Origin: Aerolutibacter ruishenii
GTDB taxonomy: Bacteria; Pseudomonadota; Gammaproteobacteria; Xanthomonadales; Xanthomonadaceae
Assembly: GCF_007830115.1 (NCBI RefSeq)
Contig: NZ_VLKP01000008.1
Span: forward strand, 62,001 to 126,000
Direction of reading: 5' to 3'
Length of the DNA: 64,000 bases
Part shown: in pieces, positions 1-7,910 of the stretch
How the letters are laid out: every line of letters begins with the position of its first letter
How positions within the stretch are numbered: the stretch's first letter is position 1
Program-made: the position numbers and the translations under genes
Notes under the pieces: model-generated
Seen by the model: the letters and a program-made list of their open reading frames with translations, nothing else
Database searches by the model: none
Told to the model about the DNA's origin: nothing

Positions 1-1
1 C

Positions 2-232
2 GTCGAACTGGGCGATGGCGTGTATGGCGCCCAGGCAGCGGCGCGCACCTTCTTCAACAAGAACGCATCGCGGTTGGCGCCGGCAGAAGCAGCGCGCATG
101 GCGGCGGTGTTGCCGAGTCCGCGCCGCTACAGCATTGCCCGGCCGGGACCCTACGTGCAGCGGCGGAGCCGGGCGATCCAGCGGCAGATGCGCTACATCG
201 GTGGTGCCGCGTACCTGCGTGAATTGGATTGA
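2..232 (+). CDS. mtgA: Monofunctional peptidoglycan transglycosylase, C-terminal part
   Basis: Only the last 76 codons are present; the gene runs off the left edge. The visible part contains [15 protein letters not shown] followed by [15 protein letters not shown], the typical end of the GT51 glycosyltransferase fold, and stops without a penicillin-binding transpeptidase domain. That matches MtgA, which polymerises lipid II into glycan strands at the outer face of the inner membrane. Because the upstream part is missing, a bifunctional PBP cannot be excluded by what lies before the window, but the immediate stop after the GT51 fold makes the monofunctional form the best reading. Confidence 0.85.
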   Translation, partial: VELGDGVYGAQAAARTFFNKNASRLAPAEAARMAAVLPSPRRYSIARPGPYVQRRSRAIQRQMRYIGGAAYLRELD

Positions 233-314
233 AGCCGGGGTGGTCGTCGCGTCCCGACGCGGGTCGCGGTTTTCGCAATGGGCGTTTGCCGGGAGGCGCG
301 GGTAACATCCCCGC

Positions 315-1340
315 ATGACCCGGGATCATCTGACCATCGTCGTCGCGGCCTACAACGAGGCCGAGAGCCTGCCATTGCTGCACCCACGCCTGCTGGCGGT
401 GATGGATGCGCTGGAGGCGGATGCCAACCTCGCCTGCCGCGTGCTGTACGTCGACGATGGCAGCCGTGACGGTACGTGGGCGGTGATGCAGCAGCTTGCA
501 GCTGCCGACGGTCGGGTGGCGCTGCTGCGGCTGTCACGCAACTTCGGCAAGGAACTGGCGCTCACCGCAGGCCTGGACCGGGTGGAGCGGGGGGCGGCAC
601 TGATCCTGGACGCCGACGGGCAGGACCCGCCGGAGCTGATTCCCGAGTTCGTGGCCAAGTGGCGCGAGGGGTACGACGACGTGCATGGCACGCGCCTGGA
701 GCGGGACGGCGAGGGCTGGCTCAAGCGCGCCACCGCGCACCTTTTCTATCGGGTAATCGGCCGGCTTTCGAGGACGCCGATCCCGGCCGACACGGGCGAC
801 TTCCGCCTGTTGTCGCCGCGCGCACTGGCCGCATTGCAGCAGTTGCGCGAGCGCAACCGTTTCATGAAAGGCCTGTTCGGGTGGGTGGGTTACAACCGTT
901 TCGCGCTGCCGTACCACCGGGAGGCGCGCAATGCGGGGCAAAGCAAGTTCAATTTCTGGCGGCTGTGGAACCTGGCGCTGGAGGGGATCACGAGCTTCAC
1001 CACCGCGCCGCTGCGGTTGGCGACCTACCTGGGTCTGCTCACTGCGCTGGTGGCCTTCTGTTATGGCCTCTGGGTGGTGGCGAAGGCGTTGCTATGGGGT
1101 GATCCGGTCACCGGTTGGCCCAGCATGATGGCGGTCATCCTGTTCCTGGGCGGGGTGCAACTGATCGCGCTGGGCGTGATCGGCGAGTACCTCGGGCGCC
1201 TTTACGACGAGTCCAAGCAGCGGCCGCTGTACCTGGTGGACAGCTGGCGACCGGAGACAGGAGTATCCTCGGAGCCAAGCCCCGTCGGAGGAGTCGGTCA
1301 TGCGTACCGTTCGGCACCTGCTGGAAGCGAAATCGGCTGA
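315..1340 (+). CDS. Family 2 glycosyltransferase (DPM1/GtrB-like)
   Basis: 341-aa membrane-attached glycosyltransferase. The N-terminal GT-A domain shows the start VVAAYNEAESLP, VDDGSRDGT and the metal-binding LDADGQDPPE, as in enzymes that load a sugar onto undecaprenyl or dolichyl phosphate. Two hydrophobic helices (about residues 237-260 and 268-292) form the membrane anchor typical of GtrB/ArnC/DPM1 proteins. The sugar cannot be told from sequence. The last 41 nt overlap the start of the downstream CBS gene, so the C-terminal tail (SSEPSPVGGVGH and on) is probably dictated by that overlap rather than by the GT fold. The SD is weak: a purine-rich stretch lies 17-24 nt before the ATG. Confidence 0.88.
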   Translation: MTRDHLTIVVAAYNEAESLPLLHPRLLAVMDALEADANLACRVLYVDDGSRDGTWAVMQQLAAADGRVALLRLSRNFGKELALTAGLDRVERGAALILDADGQDPPELIPEFVAKWREGYDDVHGTRLERDGEGWLKRATAHLFYRVIGRLSRTPIPADTGDFRLLSPRALAALQQLRERNRFMKGLFGWVGYNRFALPYHREARNAGQSKFNFWRLWNLALEGITSFTTAPLRLATYLGLLTALVAFCYGLWVVAKALLWGDPVTGWPSMMAVILFLGGVQLIALGVIGEYLGRLYDESKQRPLYLVDSWRPETGVSSEPSPVGGVGHAYRSAPAGSEIG

Positions 1341-1728
1341 CATCTATTCCATTGCGCCCCACGCACCGGTCATTGACGCGGTGCGGCTGATGGCCGAGCG
1401 CAGCATCGGCGCGCTGCTGGTCATGGAGGGGGCGCGGCTGGTGGGGATCGTGTCCGAGCGCGACTACGCGCGAAAGGTCGTGTTGCAGGGGCGCGCGTCC
1501 GCCGACACGCCGGTATCGGCGATCATGACCTCGCAACTGGTCACTGTCCGTCCAGAGGACACGGTCGACTACTGCATGGCGATCGTGACGGACCGTCGCA
1601 TCCGCCACTTGCCGGTGATGCGCGGACAGGACCTCGTGGGGCTGGTGTCAATCGGAGATCTGGTGAAGGCCGTGATCGAGGACCAGCAGGTCGAGCTGGA
1701 CCAGCTGCAGCGGTACATCACGTCCTGA
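1300..1728 (+). CDS. CBS-domain protein (tandem pair)
   Basis: 142-aa soluble protein made of two CBS motifs: about residues 10-65 (VIDAVRLMAERSIGALLVMEG, GIVSERDYARKV) and 72-130 (MTSQLVTVRPEDTVDYCMAIV, RIRHLPVM, GLVSIGDLVKAVI). A CBS pair forms one Bateman module that usually binds an adenine nucleotide. No catalytic domain is attached, so it is a stand-alone sensor or regulator of unknown partner. The ATG at 1300 is chosen because GGAGGAG lies at 1287-1293; this places the start inside the glycosyltransferase gene and suggests translational coupling. Confidence 0.9.
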   Translation: MRTVRHLLEAKSADIYSIAPHAPVIDAVRLMAERSIGALLVMEGARLVGIVSERDYARKVVLQGRASADTPVSAIMTSQLVTVRPEDTVDYCMAIVTDRRIRHLPVMRGQDLVGLVSIGDLVKAVIEDQQVELDQLQRYITS

Positions 1729-1745
1729 CGCGTGTCCCCACGCAT

Positions 1746-2447
1746 TTAGCCGTGCGGCAGCACCTGCGCCGTCACCGCGATGAAATGGCAGACGCTGCCG
1801 GCGATGACGAACAGGTGCCAGATCGCGTGCGAGAAGCGCACGTTGGGCCGGTGGTAGAACACCGTACCCAGGGTATAGGCGACGCCGCCGGCGATCAGCC
1901 AGCCGAACGTCCAGTCGTCCAGGGCCTGCAGCAGAGGCTTGATCGCCACGATCACGAGCCAGCCCATCGCGACGTAGAGCGCGGTCGAAAGCAGCTTGAA
2001 CCGGCCGGTGAAGAACAGCTTGAACACCACGCCCCCGATCGCCAGGGCCCAGATCGTGCTGAACAGTGCCCATCCCCACGGGCCGCGCAAACCAATGAGG
2101 GTGAACGGGGTGTAGGTGCCGGCGATCAGCAGGTAGATGGCGCAGTGGTCGAAGACCTTCAGCCGCCCCTTCGCCACCGGGTGCTGGATGGCGTGATAAA
2201 GGGTGGAGGCGGTGTACAGCAGCAGGAGCGCCACGCCGAATACGATCGCGCTGGCCAGTTGCCAGCCGTCGCCGCGCATCGCGGCCAAGGTGATCAGGAT
2301 GCCGCCGGCCGCCAGTGACGCCGCGGCGCCCACGCCGTGGGTCCAGGCGTTGGCCAGTTCCTCGCGCAGGTGGCGCTGGCGGGCCAGCAGTTCATCACTG
2401 GCCGACGCCTGTGGCGGCGAGGCTGAATGGATGTGGCTGGGCATCAT
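1746..2447 (-). CDS. Hemolysin III family membrane protein (PAQR/YqfA type)
   Basis: About 233 aa with seven hydrophobic helices. Recognisable PAQR features are the N-terminal ELANAWTHGVGA, LYTASTLYHA, FDHCAIYLLIAGTYTPF and the C-terminal RFSHAIWHLFVIAGSVCHF, whose Asp/His residues correspond to the family's putative metal site. Despite the name, toxicity has not been shown for most members; a membrane-homeostasis role is more likely. Two adjacent ATGs (2447 and 2444) are possible; an upstream in-frame extension of Arg-rich sequence to 2528 looks spurious. The gene faces the CBS gene, their stops lying 17 bp apart. Confidence 0.85.
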   Translation of the reverse strand: MMPSHIHSASPPQASASDELLARQRHLREELANAWTHGVGAAASLAAGGILITLAAMRGDGWQLASAIVFGVALLLLYTASTLYHAIQHPVAKGRLKVFDHCAIYLLIAGTYTPFTLIGLRGPWGWALFSTIWALAIGGVVFKLFFTGRFKLLSTALYVAMGWLVIVAIKPLLQALDDWTFGWLIAGGVAYTLGTVFYHRPNVRFSHAIWHLFVIAGSVCHFIAVTAQVLPHG

Positions 2448-2579
2448 GGGAGCAGCGTTCCGGAAAGCGCAGGAGCAGTGGCTCCAATCGCGACGCCTTG
2501 GGCGCCATCGTGGGGTTCCGCGCAGCATACCGCCGAAGGCGCCCGCCGCGTGGACCGGGCGCCCGTTTCCAACTCGATA

Positions 2580-4184
2580 TCAGTCGATGCCAACCGCGTG
2601 CGCGTGCTCGCGCGTGGCCATGAACGTCACCGCGGGTGCACGTTCCTGCGCCAGTTGCAGGTTCACCCGTGTCGGCGCGAGGTACACCAGTTGCCCAGCG
2701 GCATCGAGCGCGAGGTTGAGGGCGTTCTTGTCGCGGAACTCCTCCAGCTTCTTGGCGTCGTCGCAGCGGATCCAGCGCGCGGTGGCCACCTGCACCTGCT
2801 CGAAGCTGGCATCCACGCCGTACTCGTCCTTCAGCCGGTAGGCGACCACGTCGAACTGCAGCACGCCCACGGCGCCGAGAATGAGGTCGTTGCTCATGAT
2901 CGGCTTGAAGAACTGGGTTGCGCCTTCCTCGCTGAGCTGGGCCAGGCCCTTCTGCAGCTGCTTGAGCTTGAGCGGGTCGCGCAGGCGGGCGCGGCGGAAC
3001 AGTTCGGGGGCGAAGTTGGGGATGCCGGTAAAGGCGATGTTCTCACCCTCGGTGAAGGTGTCGCCGATGGAGATGGTGCCGTGGTTGTGGATGCCGATCA
3101 CGTCACCCGGGAACGCGCTCTCGGCGATCTCGCGGTCGCTGGCCATGAAGGTCAGGGCATTGGCCAGCTTCACTTCCTTGCCGCTGCGCGGGTGGAAGGC
3201 CTTCATGCCGGCGGTGAACTTGCCCGAGCAGATGCGTATGAACGCCACGCGGTCGCGATGCTGCGGGTCCATGTTGGCCTGGATCTTGAAGACGAAACCG
3301 GTGAGCTTGTCCTCGGTCGGCTGCACTTCGCGGGTGGTGGTGGCGCGCGGCTTGGGCGCCGGCGCGTGCTCGACGAAGAAGTCCAGCAGCAGTTGCACGC
3401 CGAAGTTGTTCACCGCCGAGCCGAAGAACACCGGGGTCTGTTCGCCGCGCAGGTAGGCGTCCATGTCGAAGGGGTGGCTGGCGCCTTCGACCAGTTCGAG
3501 CTGCTCGCGCAGCTCAGCCATGGCCGGCGCGCCGATCGCCGCCTCCACGCGCGGGTCGTCGATGGACGGGAAGATGGTGGAGTCCTGGCGGGTGAAGTTG
3601 CGGCCCTGTTCGTACAGGTGCACTTCGCCGGTGACCAGGTGCACCACGCCCTTCAGGCGCTGGCCCATGCCGATTGGCCAGGTGATGGGCGCGCACTGGA
3701 TCTTCAGCACGCTCTCGACTTCATCCAGCAGCTCGATCGGGTCCTTGCCCTCGCGGTCGAGCTTGTTGATGAAGGTCATGATCGGCGTGTCGCGCAGGCG
3801 GCACACCTCCATCAGCTTGATGGTGCGCTCCTCGACGCCCTTGGCCACGTCGATGACCATCAGCGCGCTGTCAACCGCGGTGAGCACGCGGTAGGTGTCC
3901 TCGCCGAAGTCGGCGTGGCCGGGGGTGTCGAGCAGGTTGACGATGCGGCCCTCGTAGGGGAACTGCATGACCGACGAGGTCACCGAGATGCCGCGCTCCT
4001 TCTCCAGCGCCATCCAGTCCGAGGTGGCGTGGCGCGCGGCCTTGCGGCCCTTGACCGAGCCGGCCATCTGGATCGCGCCGCCGAACAGCAGCAGCTTTTC
4101 GGTCAGGGTGGTCTTGCCGGCGTCGGGGTGCGAGATGATCGCGAAGGTGCGGCGACGCAGGGCTTCGAGGGAAACTTCGGACAT
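2580..4184 (-). CDS. prfC: Peptide chain release factor 3
   Basis: 534-aa translational GTPase that recycles RF1/RF2 from the ribosome after peptide release. The G1 loop is [10 protein letters not shown] (residues 18-27), G3 is [14 protein letters not shown] and G4 is NKLDREG. The rest follows the EF-G/EF-Tu domain II pattern with the RF3-specific C-terminus. The ATG at 4184 (MSEVSLEA) is chosen because it gives the family length; in-frame ATGs at 4193 and 4298 only add low-complexity sequence. No strong SD is visible. On the minus strand a TATACT sits about 60 nt upstream (4249-4244) with no good -35. The gene is divergent from the HDOD gene. Confidence 0.96.
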   Translation of the reverse strand: MSEVSLEALRRRTFAIISHPDAGKTTLTEKLLLFGGAIQMAGSVKGRKAARHATSDWMALEKERGISVTSSVMQFPYEGRIVNLLDTPGHADFGEDTYRVLTAVDSALMVIDVAKGVEERTIKLMEVCRLRDTPIMTFINKLDREGKDPIELLDEVESVLKIQCAPITWPIGMGQRLKGVVHLVTGEVHLYEQGRNFTRQDSTIFPSIDDPRVEAAIGAPAMAELREQLELVEGASHPFDMDAYLRGEQTPVFFGSAVNNFGVQLLLDFFVEHAPAPKPRATTTREVQPTEDKLTGFVFKIQANMDPQHRDRVAFIRICSGKFTAGMKAFHPRSGKEVKLANALTFMASDREIAESAFPGDVIGIHNHGTISIGDTFTEGENIAFTGIPNFAPELFRRARLRDPLKLKQLQKGLAQLSEEGATQFFKPIMSNDLILGAVGVLQFDVVAYRLKDEYGVDASFEQVQVATARWIRCDDAKKLEEFRDKNALNLALDAAGQLVYLAPTRVNLQLAQERAPAVTFMATREHAHAVGID

Positions 4185-4426
4185 GGCGGGCATGGGCGCG
4201 CCGCCGAATGGGGGGCGCAAGCAGAATGGGCTGAAAGCGCCAAAGTATAACCGGGCAGGCGGGATTGGCCCCGGGCGGATGTGGAGCTGGCCCGTCAAGG
4301 GTGCGAGCGCGGAACTGTGGGCGCCAGCCCAGTTCCGGCATCCAGCCGGTTCGGGCGTTCAAGTCGGATGCGGCTTCGCCGTTACCGTTATCGTACGCAT
4401 CATGCCTGCAGAAGAGAGGGACCGAA

Positions 4427-5524
4427 GTGCGCATTGTGATTGTCGGTGAGGATGCGGGGCGAGCGCAGGAGTTCAATGAAGTCCTGGGTGACTTCGGCCT
4501 GGAGTGGCAGGTTGAGTGGCAACCGGCGGGCTCCCCGGTGGAACCCGCCGGCCAGCAGGTTGATGCCTTTGTGTGCGGTCTGAATCCAGGCGGTGTTGAC
4601 GGGCTCCAGTTGCTCCATCAGGTTGCTGCCCAGCATCCCAAGGCGGTGCGGATCCTGTTGCTCGATGCGGTGCCGGGGGGAACGGGACTGCAGGTCGTGG
4701 AGGAAATGGACGTGGCGCATCGCGTGCTGGGTCGCCCGCTCGATCCCGGCGAGCTGGTCGCTGCAGTGGAAAGCGTGGACGAGCTTCGCGAACTGCTGGG
4801 CAACGAAGCGTTGATGCAAGCGGTGGGGCGGGTCAGTTCGTTGCCTCCACCGCCGAAGCTCTATCTGGAACTGACGCGCATGCTGCGCGATCCGGATGCC
4901 AGCAACAACGCGATCGCCCAGGTACTTTCGCAGGACCCGGCGGTCGCCGCGAAGGTGTTGCGGCTGTGCAATTCGGCATATTTCTCAGGCGGGCGCGAGA
5001 TCAGCGACATGCGCTCGGCGGTTGTGCGCCTGGGACACCAGACGCTGTTGCGCCTGGTTCTGGCCAGCGAAGCGTTCGGCGTGCCGCAGTTCGGCAACAG
5101 TGCAACGCGAGAGGCGATGCAGGACCGGGCGTTGCGCACATCCAACGTGGCAAGGCGCCTGTTGCCTGGCCCCAGCGCGGAACTGGCCGCGACCGCAGGC
5201 CTGCTGGCCGAGGTGGGGCGCCTGCTTCCGGGGATCTCGTCGGCGGCAGGCGGCGAGGCCGGACCGCATTATGCCGAGGCAGGTGCATACCTGCTGGGCC
5301 TGTGGGGCCTGCCGATGCCGATCGTGGAGGCGGTGGCTTACCACCACCGACCGGCCAAGCTGCGTGCAACGGGCTTCTGGGTGGCGGGCGCGGTACATGT
5401 CGCCGCGGCGCTGGTGGCGGAGACTGAAGTCGACGAGCAATACCTGCGATCGGTGGGCATGCTCGAACGATTGCCGCAGTGGCGTGACCTGGTCGAGCCT
5501 CCGGCGCAGCAGGCGGTTGGGTGA
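4427..5524 (+). CDS. HDOD-domain protein with degenerate receiver-like N-terminus
   Basis: 365 aa. Residues 1-115 resemble a response-regulator receiver (start MRIVIVGEDAGRAQEF) but the usual phospho-Asp region reads FVCGLNPGGVDG and the conserved Lys is replaced in VLGRPLDP, so phosphorylation is unlikely. Residues about 130-320 form an HDOD domain (LPPPPKLYLELTRML, AQVLSQDPAVAAKVLRLCNSAYF, AVVRLGHQTLLRLVL, EAVAYHHRP), a catalytically inactive relative of HD phosphohydrolases used as a signalling adaptor. The GTG at 4427 is preferred because AGAGAGGGA lies at 4411-4419; the open frame extends upstream but without a better start. The partner is unknown. Confidence 0.85.
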   Translation: MRIVIVGEDAGRAQEFNEVLGDFGLEWQVEWQPAGSPVEPAGQQVDAFVCGLNPGGVDGLQLLHQVAAQHPKAVRILLLDAVPGGTGLQVVEEMDVAHRVLGRPLDPGELVAAVESVDELRELLGNEALMQAVGRVSSLPPPPKLYLELTRMLRDPDASNNAIAQVLSQDPAVAAKVLRLCNSAYFSGGREISDMRSAVVRLGHQTLLRLVLASEAFGVPQFGNSATREAMQDRALRTSNVARRLLPGPSAELAATAGLLAEVGRLLPGISSAAGGEAGPHYAEAGAYLLGLWGLPMPIVEAVAYHHRPAKLRATGFWVAGAVHVAAALVAETEVDEQYLRSVGMLERLPQWRDLVEPPAQQAVG

Positions 5525-5551
5525 TGCGTTCGGTCGTCGCCGCGAGGCGCG

Positions 5552-6484
5552 TCACCGGTTGCCGGCAATGCGCAAAGGCCCTTGCGGCCCGGTCATCCTG
5601 AAAGGAATCGATTCCAGGCGCATCCCACGATTGACCTGGATGACGAAGTGCAGGTGCGGTCCAGTGGTGAAACCGGTGTTGCCCGACAGCCCGATCTGCT
5701 GGCCGGCGACCACGCGTTGGCCGACCCTTGCCTGCACGCCCTCGCTCTTGAGGTGGGCATACAGGCCCATGCTGCCGTCCTCGTGCAGTATGCGGACGAA
5801 GTTGGCTCGGCCGCCATATTTTTCCTGGTTCAGGCCTGCCCTCTCGAAATCCGACTCCACCTGCATGACCAGGCCCGCACGCGCGGCCAGCACCGGGGTG
5901 CCCACAGGCGCGGCGAAATCCACGGCGTAGCGGTTCTGCGGGTCGGAGTGGCTGAAGCTGCCGCCAAAGCCCTGGTCGATGCGGAACTGGCTCTGGCGCA
6001 GGGGCAGCAGGTAGTCCACGTTTCGCGGTCGCGCGGCGGGATCCCCCGGCACGCTCTCCATGGCCAGTTCGAAGTCGCCACCGCGGGACGGGTCGCTCAC
6101 GCTGAGGGTGCTGACCAGTAACGTGCCGCGCGGCGGGATCACCTTGCGCATGGGCAGGTGGGGGCTGCCGGCGACGTTGTCGGCCCGGTTGAAGTCCAGT
6201 GCCACTTCGATCGGGCCGCTCAGGGTGTTGTCTGCCCATGCCAGGTAGCGCTCGCCCGCACGCTCCACGCGCAGGCGCGCGATGGCCGACGGCTCGGCCC
6301 GCACCGGGATCACGCTGATCCGCGATGACTGCGTTGCCGCGGCGTTCTGCGGCACATGGTCGCCGTAATGGGTGACGCCATTGCGGTCGGTCCACTTGTA
6401 GACCTTGGCGGCGTGCACCGGGCAGGTGCCGCTGGCGAGTGCCAGGCCCGATGCAAAGAGCAGCAGGCTGCGCAGGCCGCCCAT
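5552..6484 (-). CDS. M23 family metallopeptidase with DUF4124 domain
   Basis: 310 aa, probably exported: residues 1-25 form a signal peptide ending in an Ala-x-Ala-type site (VHAA). DUF4124 follows (KVYKWTDRNGVTHYGD, residues 27-42). The C-terminal LytM/M23 domain carries the zinc and catalytic residues in FSHSDPQNRYAVDF, the YAHL segment, and GPHLHFVIQ. This type of Zn endopeptidase cuts peptide cross-links in peptidoglycan or acts on other extracellular peptides. All expected metal ligands are present, so the protein should be active rather than an EnvC-like degenerate activator. Its stop lies 27 bp from that of the convergent HDOD gene. Confidence 0.9.
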   Translation of the reverse strand: MGGLRSLLLFASGLALASGTCPVHAAKVYKWTDRNGVTHYGDHVPQNAAATQSSRISVIPVRAEPSAIARLRVERAGERYLAWADNTLSGPIEVALDFNRADNVAGSPHLPMRKVIPPRGTLLVSTLSVSDPSRGGDFELAMESVPGDPAARPRNVDYLLPLRQSQFRIDQGFGGSFSHSDPQNRYAVDFAAPVGTPVLAARAGLVMQVESDFERAGLNQEKYGGRANFVRILHEDGSMGLYAHLKSEGVQARVGQRVVAGQQIGLSGNTGFTTGPHLHFVIQVNRGMRLESIPFRMTGPQGPLRIAGNR

Positions 6485-6486
6485 GG

Positions 6487-7596
6487 TCAGCGTGTGCAGC
6501 CTGCAGGCAGGTCGAACACCCGTGCGACCTCCTGCAGGTCAAACGCGGCGACGGCCTTGTCGTCGTGTACGGCGAACAATGCACCCGTAGGGAATGCGGC
6601 GGTGGTCGCGGCGTGGAGCGCGATGCCGTCGGTGTAGGCGGTCACTTCGCCGCGGAAGCTGCCCACGGGCCTGAGCGTGTTGCGGTCAAACACGTGGAAC
6701 ACCGCGCGCGGCGCCAACTGGTCGACGACGATCCAGTAGCCCGCGTCGCCCTGGCACTGCCACAGCGCGATGCCCTCGGCTTCGGCGCCAAAGCTTGACT
6801 CGGGCAACTGCCGGCCCGTGTAGCGGCCCTCCAGCGTGTACTCGCGCAGCGTGGAATGGTGGCGGCGATCCTCGTCGGCGATCAGCAGGCGGCCGTTGGC
6901 GGGATCGCCGGCGATGGATTCGACCATGCGCAGTGCCGTGTCCGGGTGTGTGTCGCCGAAGGAACCGGCATAGCGGGCCTGGACCGGCCGGTCCTCTGGC
7001 ACGGTGACGCGGAAGCGACGGACGCGCTGGTCCAGCTCCTCGAAGGGCGGCACCACGTCATAGCGCTCGCCGTACATGAAACTGTCGGTGACGAAGACTT
7101 CCAGCTCACCCGGGGCGATTTCCTGCACCCACAGCCCATACGGGCTTCGCAGTTGGCCGGTGCCGAACGTGCCGGCGGGCGTGAAGCCCGGCAGGCGGAA
7201 CGTCTGCACGCGACGGTTGTCGCGTTCCACCACGAACAGCAGGTCGCCATGCACGGCGACGCCATTGGGTCGACGGAACTCCCCGGTACCCTTTCCCAGG
7301 AAACCAAAGGTGCGCAGCAGCGCGCCACTGTCGGCGTCGAACACCAGCAGGCGGTGCGAGGTCTTGGCGGTGGCGATGAGCCAGGTGTGGCCATCCTCGG
7401 CCGGCCAGGTCGCCAGCGAATCGAGCTCCTCGCCACGGATTTCCGCGGAAACGAAGGATTCGGGAATCACTTTCGCCTCGGGCGTGGCTACGTGCCGCGC
7501 CGTGTCGCTGGTGGCGGACGAAGTGCGGACCGGCGTGGTTGAACAGGCAGTGAGTGTGGCCGCCAGCAGGGCGGTCAGGAATGTACGTCGATGCAT
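6487..7596 (-). CDS. Phytase-like beta-propeller lipoprotein
   Basis: 369-aa protein with a lipoprotein signal (MHRRTFLTALLAATLTAC, Cys at about residue 18). The body contains repeated propeller blades such as LLVFDADSGALLRTFG, FRRPNGVAVHGDLLFVVERDNRRVQTFRLPG and LLIADEDRRHHSTLREYTLEG, plus EAEGIALW. This pattern resembles 3-phytase/NHL-like propellers, so hydrolysis of phytate or a related phosphoester is possible but not proven. The ATG at 7596 is chosen because it starts a clear signal peptide; the frame remains open to 7794 but that stretch overlaps the metX promoter and riboswitch. It ends 2 bp before the start of the M23 gene, suggesting one transcription unit. Confidence 0.75.
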   Translation of the reverse strand: MHRRTFLTALLAATLTACSTTPVRTSSATSDTARHVATPEAKVIPESFVSAEIRGEELDSLATWPAEDGHTWLIATAKTSHRLLVFDADSGALLRTFGFLGKGTGEFRRPNGVAVHGDLLFVVERDNRRVQTFRLPGFTPAGTFGTGQLRSPYGLWVQEIAPGELEVFVTDSFMYGERYDVVPPFEELDQRVRRFRVTVPEDRPVQARYAGSFGDTHPDTALRMVESIAGDPANGRLLIADEDRRHHSTLREYTLEGRYTGRQLPESSFGAEAEGIALWQCQGDAGYWIVVDQLAPRAVFHVFDRNTLRPVGSFRGEVTAYTDGIALHAATTAAFPTGALFAVHDDKAVAAFDLQEVARVFDLPAGCTR

Positions 7597-7658
7597 GCGC
7601 CGGAGTGTAAGCGTGGACGGGCTGGTTCGGGGTGCCCCTCGCGCATCCTTATGAAAAA

Positions 7659-7680
7659 TCGCTCTATGCGGATAAAGCGA
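7659..7680. promoter_or_regulatory. Near-palindrome next to the metX -35 (candidate operator)
   Basis: Left arm TCGCTCTAT (7659-7667) and right arm ATAAAGCGA (7672-7680) are complementary at eight of nine positions around a GCGG centre. The site touches the -35 hexamer and includes a T-N11-A pattern, as often bound by LysR-type activators. No regulator gene lies beside it, so the binding protein is unknown. Confidence 0.35.
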
Positions 7681-7709
7681 TTGACAAGCATCTGGCCGGG
7701 AACCAGAAT
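7681..7709 (+). promoter_or_regulatory. Sigma-70-type promoter of metX-metB-hom
   Basis: A perfect TTGACA (7681-7686) is followed after 17 bp by CAGAAT (7704-7709), which matches TATAAT at four positions including the key A2 and T6. The predicted start of transcription near 7716 falls at the 5' edge of the riboswitch, which supports both calls. Confidence 0.65.
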
Positions 7710-7710
7710 G

Positions 7711-7831
7711 GCGCCATCCATCGAGACCGGCTGAGGGACAGGCCCTTAGAAGCCGGGGCAACCCAGCACTGTGCGAGCAGTGCGAAGGTGCCAATTCCTG
7801 CGGTGACCCTGCGTCGCCGGAAGATGGTTGC
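7711..7831 (+). promoter_or_regulatory. SAM-I (S-box) riboswitch
   Basis: The stretch carries the conserved S-box core: GAGACCGGCTGAGGGACAG, GGCCCTTAGAAGCC, GGGGCAACC, then a variable hairpin, then GGTGCCAATTCCTGC. P1 can be closed by 7711-7718 with 7823-7831 (CCATC with GATGG, plus a short extension across a bulge). It binds S-adenosylmethionine and lowers expression of methionine biosynthesis genes. The downstream sequence has a short hairpin (7841-7856) but no U-run, so the output may be translational or Rho-dependent rather than intrinsic termination. The core pattern is unmistakable; the exact ends are approximate. Confidence 0.92.
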
Positions 7832-7856
7832 GTCCAGTCCCCGTGGATTCCCGCGG

Positions 7857-7910
7857 ATGGCCGGCAGCACTGTCAGCTCGATGGCCCTGATTCCCTGGAT
7901 GCCGCCATGA
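7857..7910 (+). other. Possible leader ORF overlapping the metX start
   Basis: A 17-codon frame MAGSTVSSMALIPWMPP begins directly after the hairpin at 7841-7856 and stops with a TGA that overlaps the metX ATG (ATGA). Three of 17 residues are Met. No good SD is seen for it, and metX itself has only a weak GGA 7 nt before its start. Whether it is translated is unknown; the overlap would allow translational coupling. Confidence 0.3.

Noticed and set aside
2427-4250. A 607-codon plus-strand frame opposite prfC
   Set aside because: Val/His/Leu-rich antisense translation with no motif; prfC on the other strand has all family features.
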